Shown: positions 1-6,481, numbered from the stretch's first letter. The stretch: DNA of 10,620 bases from an uncultured Oscillospiraceae bacterium (GCA_900762245.1 CAAFFR010000200.1:1-10620); one strand, 5' to 3'. Numbers and translations are program-made. The notes: generated from the sequence alone by a model not told the origin.

Positions 1-81
1 CTGGCTGAGAAATTCTTTTTTCTTCGTCCGCACCTGTGCCAATTCGTCACTGAATGCGGAAATCGTCATCTGTTTATCCAT
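1..81 (-). CDS. Probable IS5-type transposase, N-terminal fragment running off the window
   Basis: Reading leftward from an ATG at 79-81, 27 codons stay open to the window edge. The peptide starts MDKQMTISAFSDELAQVRTK and continues KKEFLSQ. This resembles the N-terminus of IS5/IS1182-type DDE transposases of gut Firmicutes, in which a short stretch ending KKEFL precedes the first conserved transposase block. No catalytic residues are visible because only the start of the gene is present. Upstream of the ATG, reading leftward, a TATAAT-like box sits only a few bases away, and no convincing Shine-Dalgarno sequence is seen. The family call rests on recognition of this short N-terminus, so it is tentative. 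The start codon and reading frame are clear. Confidence 0.5.
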   Translation of the reverse strand, partial: MDKQMTISAFSDELAQVRTKKKEFLSQ

Positions 82-217
82 AAGTTTATTATATCACACT
101 TGGCGGTATATGGCACTTTTTTCTGTGCGGTATTGCCTTAATAATAACAATATTGCTATAATAATTCAATGGTTGATTTACTACCGGCAAGCAATGCGTC
201 TGTACCCACAAACACGG

Positions 218-253
218 AAACCATCAATTTCCTTTCGGGGAGATTGATGGTTT
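218..253. terminator. Strong hairpin, possible terminator or recombination-site arm
   Basis: AAACCATCAAT (218-228) pairs perfectly with ATTGATGGTTT (243-253), and the 14-base loop can add about three further pairs (TCC with GGA). The plus strand continues TTTTC after the stem, which fits a Rho-independent terminator for a rightward transcript. No rightward gene is visible before it, so it may be a remnant of an older operon or a structural part of an integration site. Confidence 0.55.
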
Positions 254-380
254 TCTGCTTGTTGGGAAGAATCCCAAACCCACATAGATCACAAATACAT
301 TGTGAGCCACGCCCCGTCCGGTGCTGATAAGTTATGCGTTTTATCCTCGCGGGAAACAGAGAGATTATGTTAATTAAGAG

Positions 381-409
381 TTGACTTATAATGCGATTTC
401 GGATATAAT
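381..409 (+). promoter_or_regulatory. Sigma-A type promoter for the XRE/DUF4760/recombinase operon
   Basis: TTGACT (381-386) and a perfect TATAAT (404-409) are separated by exactly 17 bases. The predicted transcription start is near 416, giving a leader of about 20-25 bases with AGGAGGT at 424-430 ahead of the GTG start at 439. The promoter is close to consensus, so the operon is probably strongly transcribed unless repressed, most plausibly by the operon's own first gene product. Confidence 0.8.
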
Positions 410-438
410 CAAGAAAACGAAACAGGAGGTGGAAGTGA

Positions 439-801
439 GTGACAACGATTCAAAAGATTGGACAGAGGCTAAAAGAACTGCGGCAAAGTGTGAAGCTGTC
501 ACAGAGTAAGATCGCAGCAATTGTGGAGTCCAGCCAACCGGCAATCGCTCGGTATGAGATGGGCGAAGCACACATTCCGGCGGATGTTCTGTTGAACTAT
601 GCCAACTACTTTGATGTGTCTTTAGACTACATCTACTGCCGCACGGACAATCCCCAGGGAACGCACTATGAGAACAAGCCAAAGGTCGAGAAGATCTATC
701 CCGAAATGGAAAAGTTTATCGAGATGTGCTTTGATCCCGGTTCGCCCATGAATGAACGTCTAAAGGCATCATTACTGGCACTTATGAAGGAGGAAACATA
801 G
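439..801 (+). CDS. XRE-family helix-turn-helix transcriptional regulator
   Basis: This is a 120-residue protein with an N-terminal Cro/C1-type helix-turn-helix covering about residues 5-62. The core runs from IGQRLKELRQ through LSQSKIAAIV, SQPAIARYEMG and a third helical segment ending LDYIYCRTDNP, the usual end of this domain. The remaining C-terminal part (about 75-120) is short and of unknown function, perhaps for dimerisation. The start is a GTG with AGGAGGT eight bases upstream. Its TAG stop overlaps the GTG start of the next gene by one base, so the genes are translationally coupled. As first gene of a unit that also encodes a serine recombinase, it is most likely the element's autorepressor. 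That role is inferred from context. Confidence 0.88.
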   Translation: MTTIQKIGQRLKELRQSVKLSQSKIAAIVESSQPAIARYEMGEAHIPADVLLNYANYFDVSLDYIYCRTDNPQGTHYENKPKVEKIYPEMEKFIEMCFDPGSPMNERLKASLLALMKEET

Positions 802-1313
802 TGAACAACGAATTAGTATTGACTGCAGGAAAATGTATAGAAGGTGTATCAGCTGTTGATATAGCTACAGTAGTAATTGCTTTGTTAGCTCTATCTTTGT
901 CTTTGCTTCAATTTGTACGAGACAATTCGAGAGAAAAACGAGAAGCAACACTTAATGCATATAATGACTTGCAGACACATGTATTTACTGAACTGAATTG
1001 TTTTCTTAAACCATATAGAGGCAAAGAGGAAGACCTGTATAAGTTGGAAATCAACGATGACAGTTGGGAACACTTGACTGAGTGGCTGGCAAGAATTGAG
1101 CGTTTTTCTGTCGGAGTCAATACACATATTTACTCTCTGAGTGTATTAAATAGATTGGGCGGAGGATATTATATCCGTCTTTTTGAAACACTGAAGCCAA
1201 TCATCGATAAAAAGAGATTTAAGAATACAAGTAAAGGTAAACACTATGATGAATTTGAGCTAACAGTAAAAAGATTACTGAGGCTTAGAAAACTATTGAG
1301 GTGTATTGAATGA
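801..1313 (+). CDS. DUF4760-like membrane-anchored protein of unknown function
   Basis: A 170-residue protein. The N-terminus holds one clear hydrophobic segment (about residues 19-39, DIATVVIALLALSLSLLQFV) followed by a charged stretch (RDNSREKREAT). The rest is predicted to lie in the cytoplasm, is helical, and contains the block WLARIERFSVGVNTHIYSL with a later RLGGGYYIRLFETLKPII. This arrangement is reminiscent of DUF4760 proteins, single-TM proteins of unknown role often found on mobile DNA. The GTG start overlaps the previous stop by one base, with AAGGAGG at 787-793. The stop overlaps the recombinase start as ATGA. The base composition is plainly more AT-rich than both neighbours, which suggests a separate origin from the genes it is coupled to. 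No enzyme motif is seen and no function is assigned. Confidence 0.8.
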   Translation: MNNELVLTAGKCIEGVSAVDIATVVIALLALSLSLLQFVRDNSREKREATLNAYNDLQTHVFTELNCFLKPYRGKEEDLYKLEINDDSWEHLTEWLARIERFSVGVNTHIYSLSVLNRLGGGYYIRLFETLKPIIDKKRFKNTSKGKHYDEFELTVKRLLRLRKLLRCIE

Positions 1314-2818
1314 AGGCAGTCATTTATGCCCGGTATTCCTCCGACAATCAGCGGGAAGAATCTATCGAGGGTCAGATCCGGGAATGTACGGCCTTTGCTG
1401 AAAAGAACGGCATCACGATTCTGAAGCATTACATTGATCGTGCCTATTCTGCCAAGACGGATAACCGTCCGGAATTTCAGCGGATGATCAATGACAGCAG
1501 GCAAAGATTGTTTGACATTGTTCTTGTGTGGAAGCTGGATCGCTTCGCAAGAAACCGCTATGACAGTGCCAACTACAAGAACATCCTCAAGAAGAACGGT
1601 GTCCGGGTGGTATCTGCCAACGAGCCGATCTCTGACCGCTCCGAGGGTATTCTATTGGAGTCCATGCTGGAAGGTTTTGCGGAATATTTCTCAGCCGACC
1701 TTGCAGAAAAGGTCAGCCGGGGTATGACGGAGAATGCGCTGAAATGCAAGTTCAACGGCGGCAATCCCACCATTGGATTCACCTCCGATAAGGAGCAGAA
1801 CATTCTGATCGATCCGGTGAAAGCACCCTTTGTACTGGATGCTTTCAAGATGTACGATGATGGATCTACCATGTCGCAGATCCGGGACTTCTTGAATGAG
1901 AATAATGTGCTGAACAGCCGGGGCAATCCCCACACGGTCAACAGCGTGGCGAAGATTCTCAAGAATCGTCGCTACATTGGCGAATACAGTTATCGTGACA
2001 TTGTGATTCCCAACGGCATCCCGGCCATCGTTCCTCAAGACCTCTTTGACCGGGTGCAGGCGAAGATTGAGAAGAACAAGAAAGCACCGGCAAGAGCAAA
2101 GGCAGAGGTTGACTACTTGCTGACCACCAAGCTATTCTGTGGCCACTGTGGAGCCTACATGTGCGGTGAGAGCGGCAAAGGCCGATCCGGTAAGGTCTAT
2201 CATTACTACAAGTGCGTGTCCGTGAAAAAGAAGCGGACGGATTGCAAGAAGAAGGCCATCAAGAAAGACTTCATCGAGGAATTTGTGGTGCGCCACACCA
2301 TGAAGATGCTCACGGATGATAAGGCAATCGAAGCAATCATCGCCATGCTGATGGACTTGCAGGAACGGGAGAATGTGAACCTACCGCTGTATGAGCAGCA
2401 GCTCCGGGATGTGGAGCGGAACATCGAAAATCTGTTGGATGCCATTCAGCAAGGTATCTTTACCAAATCCACTAAGGCTCGTCTGGACGAACTGGAAGAA
2501 GCCAAGGAAGATCTGGAAATCCGGATCGCCAACGAAAAGCTTGCCAAGCCGAAGCTGACGGAAGAAAAAATCAAGCATTTCCTGTACAGATTCCGGGTGC
2601 TGGATATGAGTAAAGAAAAGAACAGACGAATTCTGATCGATATGTTCATCAACCGGATTTATCTCTACGATGACAAACTGGTCATCACTTTCAACCACAA
2701 GGATGGTGCGGAAACCATCACATTAGAAGACGTAGAAACCGCTCTGGCTGAGGCCGGGTTCGGTTCGGATTTGGTTAGCTTTGCTGTACCAGAAAAACCG
2801 TTATCCCATTCGGGATAA
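1310..2818 (+). CDS. Large serine recombinase (integrase/transposase type)
   Basis: A 502-residue serine site-specific recombinase that would cut and rejoin DNA through a phosphoserine link to integrate or excise an element. The resolvase domain (about 3-150) opens with YARYSSDNQ. Ser10 fits the catalytic position of the Y-x-R-x-S motif, and KLDRFARNRYD supplies further active-site arginines. A recombinase domain (about 155-265) follows, with the typical segments GGNPTIGF and ILKNRRYIGEY. Next is a zinc ribbon with Cys277, Cys280, Cys302 and Cys312, then a charged coiled-coil region (about 355-420). The ATG overlaps the previous stop (ATGA), with GAGGTG at 1298-1303. All main domains and catalytic residues look intact, so it may be active. 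The last seven codons and the stop are inside a terminator hairpin. The length fits the large serine recombinases of Clostridia mobile elements. Confidence 0.93.
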   Translation: MKAVIYARYSSDNQREESIEGQIRECTAFAEKNGITILKHYIDRAYSAKTDNRPEFQRMINDSRQRLFDIVLVWKLDRFARNRYDSANYKNILKKNGVRVVSANEPISDRSEGILLESMLEGFAEYFSADLAEKVSRGMTENALKCKFNGGNPTIGFTSDKEQNILIDPVKAPFVLDAFKMYDDGSTMSQIRDFLNENNVLNSRGNPHTVNSVAKILKNRRYIGEYSYRDIVIPNGIPAIVPQDLFDRVQAKIEKNKKAPARAKAEVDYLLTTKLFCGHCGAYMCGESGKGRSGKVYHYYKCVSVKKKRTDCKKKAIKKDFIEEFVVRHTMKMLTDDKAIEAIIAMLMDLQERENVNLPLYEQQLRDVERNIENLLDAIQQGIFTKSTKARLDELEEAKEDLEIRIANEKLAKPKLTEEKIKHFLYRFRVLDMSKEKNRRILIDMFINRIYLYDDKLVITFNHKDGAETITLEDVETALAEAGFGSDLVSFAVPEKPLSHSG

Positions 2819-2826
2819 CGGTTTTT
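2793..2826. terminator. Rho-independent terminator overlapping the recombinase stop codon
   Basis: AAAAACCGTTATCCC (2793-2807) pairs over 15 bases with GGGATAACGGTTTTT (2812-2826) around the loop ATTC. The stem carries A5 on the left and T5 on the right, so it can terminate transcripts from either side. The TAA stop (2816-2818) and the codons for the C-terminal KPLSHSG lie inside the stem. Confidence 0.9.
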
Positions 2827-2871
2827 CTAATATGTTGGTAGAGACCCGAAAGGACGGCACGTCTGTAGGAA

Positions 2872-2905
2872 GGGCAAAAAGTGTCAGGTGGACACTTTTT
2901 AGCCC
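2872..2905. repeat. Clamped inverted repeat (hairpin), role unknown
   Basis: GGGC at 2872-2875 pairs with GCCC at 2902-2905, and AAAAAGTGTC (2876-2885) pairs with GACACTTTTT (2891-2900). The loop is AGGTG and one A (2901) is bulged. Because the T-run is followed by the GCCC clamp rather than ending the structure, it is not a textbook terminator. It could be a terminator variant, a recombinase binding site or a repeated palindrome. Confidence 0.6.
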
Positions 2906-2952
2906 GTGGGAGAGTCCTATTCGGCAAGCGCTATATATTTGCACATTTCGGC

Positions 2953-2981
2953 CCCAGATACCACGGTATCTGGGCTTTTTT
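2953..2981 (+). terminator. Rho-independent terminator
   Basis: CCCAGATACC (2953-2962) pairs with GGTATCTGGG (2965-2974), followed by CTTTTTT (2975-2981). This is a textbook rightward terminator. It insulates the SPFH operon from any read-through past the recombinase gene. Confidence 0.88.
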
Positions 2982-3066
2982 GTGTCGGAATCTACAATAT
3001 CGGAAGCCTGTTATTGTTAAACCTGCATATATTTTTGCTGGTGTATAGAAAAATGACCCGGAGCTA

Positions 3067-3095
3067 TTTTCATAGAGACGTTTTTCTGATAAAAT
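3067..3095 (+). promoter_or_regulatory. Predicted promoter of the SPFH/zinc-ribbon/TPM operon
   Basis: A -35-like TTTTCA (3067-3072) and an extended -10 TGATAAAAT (hexamer TAAAAT 3090-3095) are 17 bases apart. It is the best candidate between the terminator at 2981 and the start codon at 3142. The -35 matches consensus at four of six positions. No clear operator was found, so a dedicated stress regulator is not evident. Confidence 0.5.
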
Positions 3096-3141
3096 AACAA
3101 TATAAAATGGAACAAAATCTTTTCTAAAGGAGAAATGAATT

Positions 3142-4449
3142 ATGGGTCTTATCAAAGCTGCATTCGGCGCAGCCGGCGGTGTGCTGGCTGACCAGTGGAA
3201 AGAATATTACTACTGTGATTCTATATCTGAAGACGTGCTGATGGTGAAAGGCCAGAAGCGTACGGGGAAACGTTCCTCCAATACCAAGGGTTCTGACAAT
3301 GTGATCACCAACGGCTCTGTGATCGCCGTTGCCGACGGCCAGGCCATGATCATTGTGGAAAATGGTCGAATCATTGAAGTGTGTGCGGAACCCGGTGAAT
3401 TTACCTACGATACCTCCGCCGAGCCTTCCATCTTCTCCGGTTCTCTGGGTGAAAGCATCAAGGCATCCTTTAAGACCTTCGGCCGCCGTTTCACCTTTGG
3501 CGGTGATGTGGGACGGGACCAGAGAGTGTACTATTTCAACACCAAGGAAATCATGGGCAATAAGTACGGCACGCCTACCCCCGTGCCCTTCCGTGTGGTG
3601 GATCACAACATCGGCCTGGACATGGAAGCAGGTCTTCGCTGCAACGGCGAATATACTTATCGCATCACCGACCCCATTCTGTTCTACAAGACACTGGCCG
3701 GCAATGTGGGTGGCACCTACACCCGGGATATGCTGGACAGCCAGATGAAGAGCCAGTTCCTGACCTGCCTGCAGCCCGCCTTTGCCAAGATCTCCGAAAT
3801 GGGCATCCGCTACAGCGCACTGCCCGGCCATACCCTGGAGATCTCTGAAGCCATGGACGATGCCCTGACGAAGAAATGGTCCGGCGACCGCGGCATCAGC
3901 ATCGTTTCCGTGTCTGTCAATTCCGTCAGCCTGACTCCGGAAGATGAAGCGGCGATCAAGGAACTGCAGAAGACCGCAGTTTTTCGCAATCTGAACATGG
4001 CCGGTGCATACACCACCATGGCCCAGGGCGAGGCAATGAAGTCTGCTGCCGCCAATCCCAACGGTGCCATGATGGGCTTTATGGGTATGGGCATGGCCCA
4101 AGCCGCAGGCGGTGTCAATGCTGCCCAGCTTTACCAGATGGGTCAGCAGCAACAGGCTGCACAGCAGGCAGCTCCCGCTGCGAACAGCTGGAAGTGCTCC
4201 TGCGGTCAGGAAAATACCGGTAAATTCTGCGTGGAATGCGGCGCAAAAAAACCGGAAGCCGGCTGGAAATGCGCCTGCGGCAGTGTGAACAAGGGGAAAT
4301 TCTGCCCTGAATGCGGTGCCAGGAAGCCTGCGGGCGTTCCTCAGTACCGCTGCGACAAGTGCGGCTGGCAGCCTGCGGACCCCAGAAAGGCTCCCCGCTT
4401 CTGCCCGGAATGCGGTGACCCCTTTGACGCTGGGGATATTGTAGGATAA
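3142..4449 (+). CDS. SPFH-domain protein with three C-terminal zinc ribbons (YdjI-like)
   Basis: A 435-residue protein of the SPFH (stomatin/prohibitin/flotillin/HflK-C) superfamily, bacterial 'virion core protein' type, closest in plan to B. subtilis YdjI. There is no clear transmembrane segment. The SPFH part covers about residues 20-290 and is followed by an Ala/Met/Gln-rich linker (about 300-347). Three zinc ribbons follow: Cys352/354/363/366, Cys377/379/388/391 and Cys404/407/421/424. The first two begin with C-x-C, the last with C-x2-C. In B. subtilis, YdjI helps bring the phage-shock protein PspA to the membrane together with YdjG and YdjH (known). Here the next two genes look like the YdjG and YdjH counterparts, so a membrane-scaffold or stress role is inferred. 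The ATG has AGGAG at 3128-3132, and the gene is first in its operon. The triple zinc-ribbon tail is longer than the single one usually expected. Confidence 0.82.
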   Translation: MGLIKAAFGAAGGVLADQWKEYYYCDSISEDVLMVKGQKRTGKRSSNTKGSDNVITNGSVIAVADGQAMIIVENGRIIEVCAEPGEFTYDTSAEPSIFSGSLGESIKASFKTFGRRFTFGGDVGRDQRVYYFNTKEIMGNKYGTPTPVPFRVVDHNIGLDMEAGLRCNGEYTYRITDPILFYKTLAGNVGGTYTRDMLDSQMKSQFLTCLQPAFAKISEMGIRYSALPGHTLEISEAMDDALTKKWSGDRGISIVSVSVNSVSLTPEDEAAIKELQKTAVFRNLNMAGAYTTMAQGEAMKSAAANPNGAMMGFMGMGMAQAAGGVNAAQLYQMGQQQQAAQQAAPAANSWKCSCGQENTGKFCVECGAKKPEAGWKCACGSVNKGKFCPECGARKPAGVPQYRCDKCGWQPADPRKAPRFCPECGDPFDAGDIVG

Positions 4450-4480
4450 CCACCTGGCTTTCCCGAAAGGAGGAACCCTT

Positions 4481-5599
4481 ATGGCAAATACCATTACCAA
4501 TCACAAATGCCCCGCCTGTATGGGACCGCTGCACTTTTCCTCTGCGTCCGGGAAGCTGGAATGCGAATACTGCGACAGCAGCTTTACCGTAGAAGAGATC
4601 GAGAAACTCTTTGCTCAGCAGGAGCAGCAGGCTGCCGGGGCCATGGAGGAAGCGGAAGGGAGCATTCTGCAGGAAACGCCGGATTGGGACACCTCCCAAA
4701 TGTCGGAGGATTGGGGCGAGGATGCTGACACCATGCGCAGCTACAGCTGTCCCTCCTGCGGCGCGGAGCTGATCTGCGATGCCACCACTGCAGCCACAGC
4801 CTGCCCTTACTGCGGCAATCCTACCATTATTCCGGGCCAGTTCCGCGGTGCCTTAAAGCCGGACCATGTAATTCCCTTCAAACTGGAAAAACAGGATGCC
4901 ATTGCCGCCCTGAAACGGCATTACAAGGGAAAGCTGTTCCTGCCCAATACCTTTCTGGATACCCACACCATTGAGAAAATCCAGGGTGTATATGTGCCTT
5001 TCTGGCTTTTCGACGGCTGCGTCAGCGGCGAGTTCCTGTTCCACGGCACCCACAGCCACCGGTACCGCCGGGGCGATAAGGAAATCACGGAGATCAACCA
5101 TTTTCTGATGGAGCGGCAGGGAAGCATGGAATTTGAAAAGGTGCCTGTGGACGCATCCAGCAAAATGCCCGATGCCCACATGGATGCCATCGAGCCCTTC
5201 TATTATGAAGATATGAAACCCTTCTCCACTGCCTATCTGCCGGGATTTCTGGCAGATAAGTACGATCTGACGGAGGAACAGACCAAGGAACGGGCAGACC
5301 AGCGCTGTATCCAGTCTCTGGAAAACGCCATGTATGATACCGTTCTTGGCTATGAAATGCGGGATCTGCGCCGCCGGAATGTATCCATCCAGCGTGGAAA
5401 GGCCCACTATGCGCTGCTCCCGGTATGGCTGCTGAGCGTCCGGTGGGAGAATGAGGTTTACTTATTTGCAGTCAACGGGCAGACAGGAAAGACCGCCGGT
5501 GACCTTCCTGTCAGCAGGAAAAAGGTAATGGCCTTCTTCGCGGCACTGGCAGCACCCTTGAGTGCCCTTGCGGCCGCACTGGCCTGCATACTGGTTTGA
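4481..5599 (+). CDS. Double zinc-ribbon protein with C-terminal membrane anchor (YdjG-like)
   Basis: A 372-residue protein. The N-terminus holds two C-x2-C/C-x2-C zinc ribbons, Cys10/13/28/31 and Cys90/93/108/111, separated by an acidic, Gln-rich linker. The central part (about 115-345) has the recognisable segments ALKPDHVIPFKL, GVYVPFWLFDG and LLPVWLL, typical of TFIIB-type zinc-ribbon proteins of the YdjG group. One hydrophobic segment (about 350-371) ends the protein, so it is probably a tail-anchored membrane protein with its zinc ribbons in the cytoplasm. The ATG follows AAAGGAGG (4466-4473) and the gap to the upstream stop is 31 bases, so the two genes are co-transcribed. It most likely acts as the membrane partner of the SPFH protein; this is inferred from the B. 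subtilis arrangement. No catalytic motif is evident. Confidence 0.8.
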   Translation: MANTITNHKCPACMGPLHFSSASGKLECEYCDSSFTVEEIEKLFAQQEQQAAGAMEEAEGSILQETPDWDTSQMSEDWGEDADTMRSYSCPSCGAELICDATTAATACPYCGNPTIIPGQFRGALKPDHVIPFKLEKQDAIAALKRHYKGKLFLPNTFLDTHTIEKIQGVYVPFWLFDGCVSGEFLFHGTHSHRYRRGDKEITEINHFLMERQGSMEFEKVPVDASSKMPDAHMDAIEPFYYEDMKPFSTAYLPGFLADKYDLTEEQTKERADQRCIQSLENAMYDTVLGYEMRDLRRRNVSIQRGKAHYALLPVWLLSVRWENEVYLFAVNGQTGKTAGDLPVSRKKVMAFFAALAAPLSALAAALACILV

Positions 5600-5614
5600 G
5601 AAGGAGGGAAGGAT

Positions 5615-6385
5615 ATGCGTAAGATCACGATTCTTTTCCTGACGGTGCTGCTGCTGGTGTTGCTGGCAGTACCTGCTTCTGCAGAAACCCAGTATGTCTT
5701 TGACGAGGCTGGGCTTCTGTCCGATACTGAGCGGGAAGCACTGGAAGCCTATGCGCAGAAAATTGGAGAAAGCTACGGCTGCGGCGTATACATGATGACC
5801 ACGGAGGATTATCAGGCCTATGGGTGGAATTCCGACGTTTTCGATGTGACGTGGAACATCTATCATGACCGCCGTCTGGGCTGGGGAGAAGCCCGGGAGG
5901 GTGTTTTCCTACTGCTCAGTATGCGATACCGGGATTTTGCCACCTACTTCTATGGCGAAGATACGGAATATGCCTTCAATTCCTACGGTCAGGAACAGCT
6001 GGAACAGTATTTCCTGGATAATTTCGGAGAAAATGACTGGTACGGCGGTTTCTGTGACTATCTGGAAGCCAGTGAGGAATTTCTGCAAAAGGCTGCCGCA
6101 GGAGACCCGATGCGGGAAAGTCCGGCGCCTATGGCAATGCTGTTTGTGGTGATTGCCCTGAGCATTTCCGGGCTTGTGACCTTTGTTTTCTGGAGTCAGA
6201 TGCGGACGGCAAAGCTGCAGTCCAATGCAAGCCACTATATCAAGGGCGGCTTGCAATTGAATCATAAGACGGACCGCTTTACCCATCAGACCCGCTCTGT
6301 CCGGGTGATCCCCAAAAGCAGCGGCTCCTCCGGCTCCCGCTCCCACAGCGGTGGCGGCGGCAGCGGCAGAAGCGGAAAGTTTTAA
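5615..6385 (+). CDS. TPM-domain membrane protein with signal peptide (YdjH-like)
   Basis: A 256-residue protein. It has a signal peptide with a hydrophobic core and a likely cut after AVPASA (residue 23), then an extracytoplasmic TPM domain (about 25-160) that begins with YVFDEAGLLSDTEREALE, the usual start of this fold. One membrane segment (about 171-193) and a cytoplasmic tail ending in a Ser/Gly-rich stretch (SHSGGGGSGRSGKF) follow. Such Ser/Gly tails are common in TPM proteins. The AAGGAGG box is at 5601-5607 and the gene starts 15 bases after the previous stop. In B. subtilis, YdjH belongs to the same operon as YdjG, YdjI and PspA; a shared complex is inferred here. TPM domains have been linked to phosphatase activity in plant chloroplasts, but no such activity is assumed for this protein. 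Confidence 0.82.
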   Translation: MRKITILFLTVLLLVLLAVPASAETQYVFDEAGLLSDTEREALEAYAQKIGESYGCGVYMMTTEDYQAYGWNSDVFDVTWNIYHDRRLGWGEAREGVFLLLSMRYRDFATYFYGEDTEYAFNSYGQEQLEQYFLDNFGENDWYGGFCDYLEASEEFLQKAAAGDPMRESPAPMAMLFVVIALSISGLVTFVFWSQMRTAKLQSNASHYIKGGLQLNHKTDRFTHQTRSVRVIPKSSGSSGSRSHSGGGGSGRSGKF

Positions 6386-6392
6386 TAGTATT

Positions 6393-6421
6393 AAGGCGCG
6401 GGGACTGCTCCCGCGCCTTTT
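6393..6421 (+). terminator. Rho-independent terminator of the SPFH operon
   Basis: AAGGCGCGGG (6393-6402) pairs with CCCGCGCCTT (6410-6419) around the loop GACTGCT, and the T-run is 6418-6421. It starts eight bases after the TPM gene's stop and separates that operon from luxS. Confidence 0.92.
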
Positions 6422-6423
6422 CC

Positions 6424-6452
6424 TTGCAAAAAATGAGGGAATGTGGTATCAT
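6424..6452 (+). promoter_or_regulatory. Predicted luxS-mtnN promoter
   Basis: TTGCAA (6424-6429) and TATCAT (6447-6452) are 17 bases apart. A TG one base upstream of the -10 makes it an extended -10 promoter. It begins just after the preceding terminator and is about 30 bases upstream of the luxS start codon. Confidence 0.6.
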
Positions 6453-6481
6453 AATGAAAAAATACAGGAAAGGAAACCACT

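Larger units (their letters stand above)
82..438. other. Non-coding stretch with several inverted repeats
   Basis: No credible gene is seen between the leftward transposase start and the XRE gene. The stretch holds three separate inverted repeats: a long one at 218-253, TTGGGA-AGAA-TCCCAA at 262-277, and TCACAA-5-TTGTGA at 289-305. A sigma-A promoter follows at 381-409. The left part (about 82-175) is AT-rich and probably includes the outer end of the transposase element. The right part may contain the left boundary of the recombinase element. No boundary repeat could be fixed by eye. Confidence 0.5.
2819..3141. other. Non-coding stretch between recombinase and SPFH operon
   Basis: No supported gene is present; the short open frames here lack ribosome binding sites and recognisable protein sequence. 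The stretch holds the right arm of the recombinase terminator, a clamped hairpin (2872-2905), a second terminator (2953-2981) and the promoter of the SPFH operon (3067-3095). As DNA adjoining a serine recombinase gene it is a natural place for the element's attachment site or right end, but no crossover site could be identified by eye. Confidence 0.5.

Noticed and set aside
2837..2871. tRNA-like fragment beginning GGTAGAG after the recombinase
   Set aside because: The bases resemble a D-arm, but the remainder does not form the acceptor, anticodon and T arms, and no TTCGA-type T loop is in place.
143..3103. Shared 11-base AATAACAATAT at 143-153 and 3093-3103 as flanking direct repeats of the recombinase element
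   Set aside because: The match is short and wholly AT-rich, so it could easily arise by chance. It does not extend on either side, and the right copy lies next to the SPFH operon promoter.
3124..4500. 458-codon open frame on the minus strand opposite the SPFH gene
   Set aside because: It is the antisense of a clearly conserved gene with intact cysteine patterns. Its His/Gly/Ala-rich translation is typical of a shadow frame, and no ribosome binding site or known domain is seen.
4853..5407. 184-codon minus-strand frame opposite the zinc-ribbon gene
   Set aside because: Shadow of the plus-strand gene, which has the zinc-binding cysteines, a terminal membrane segment and a good ribosome binding site.
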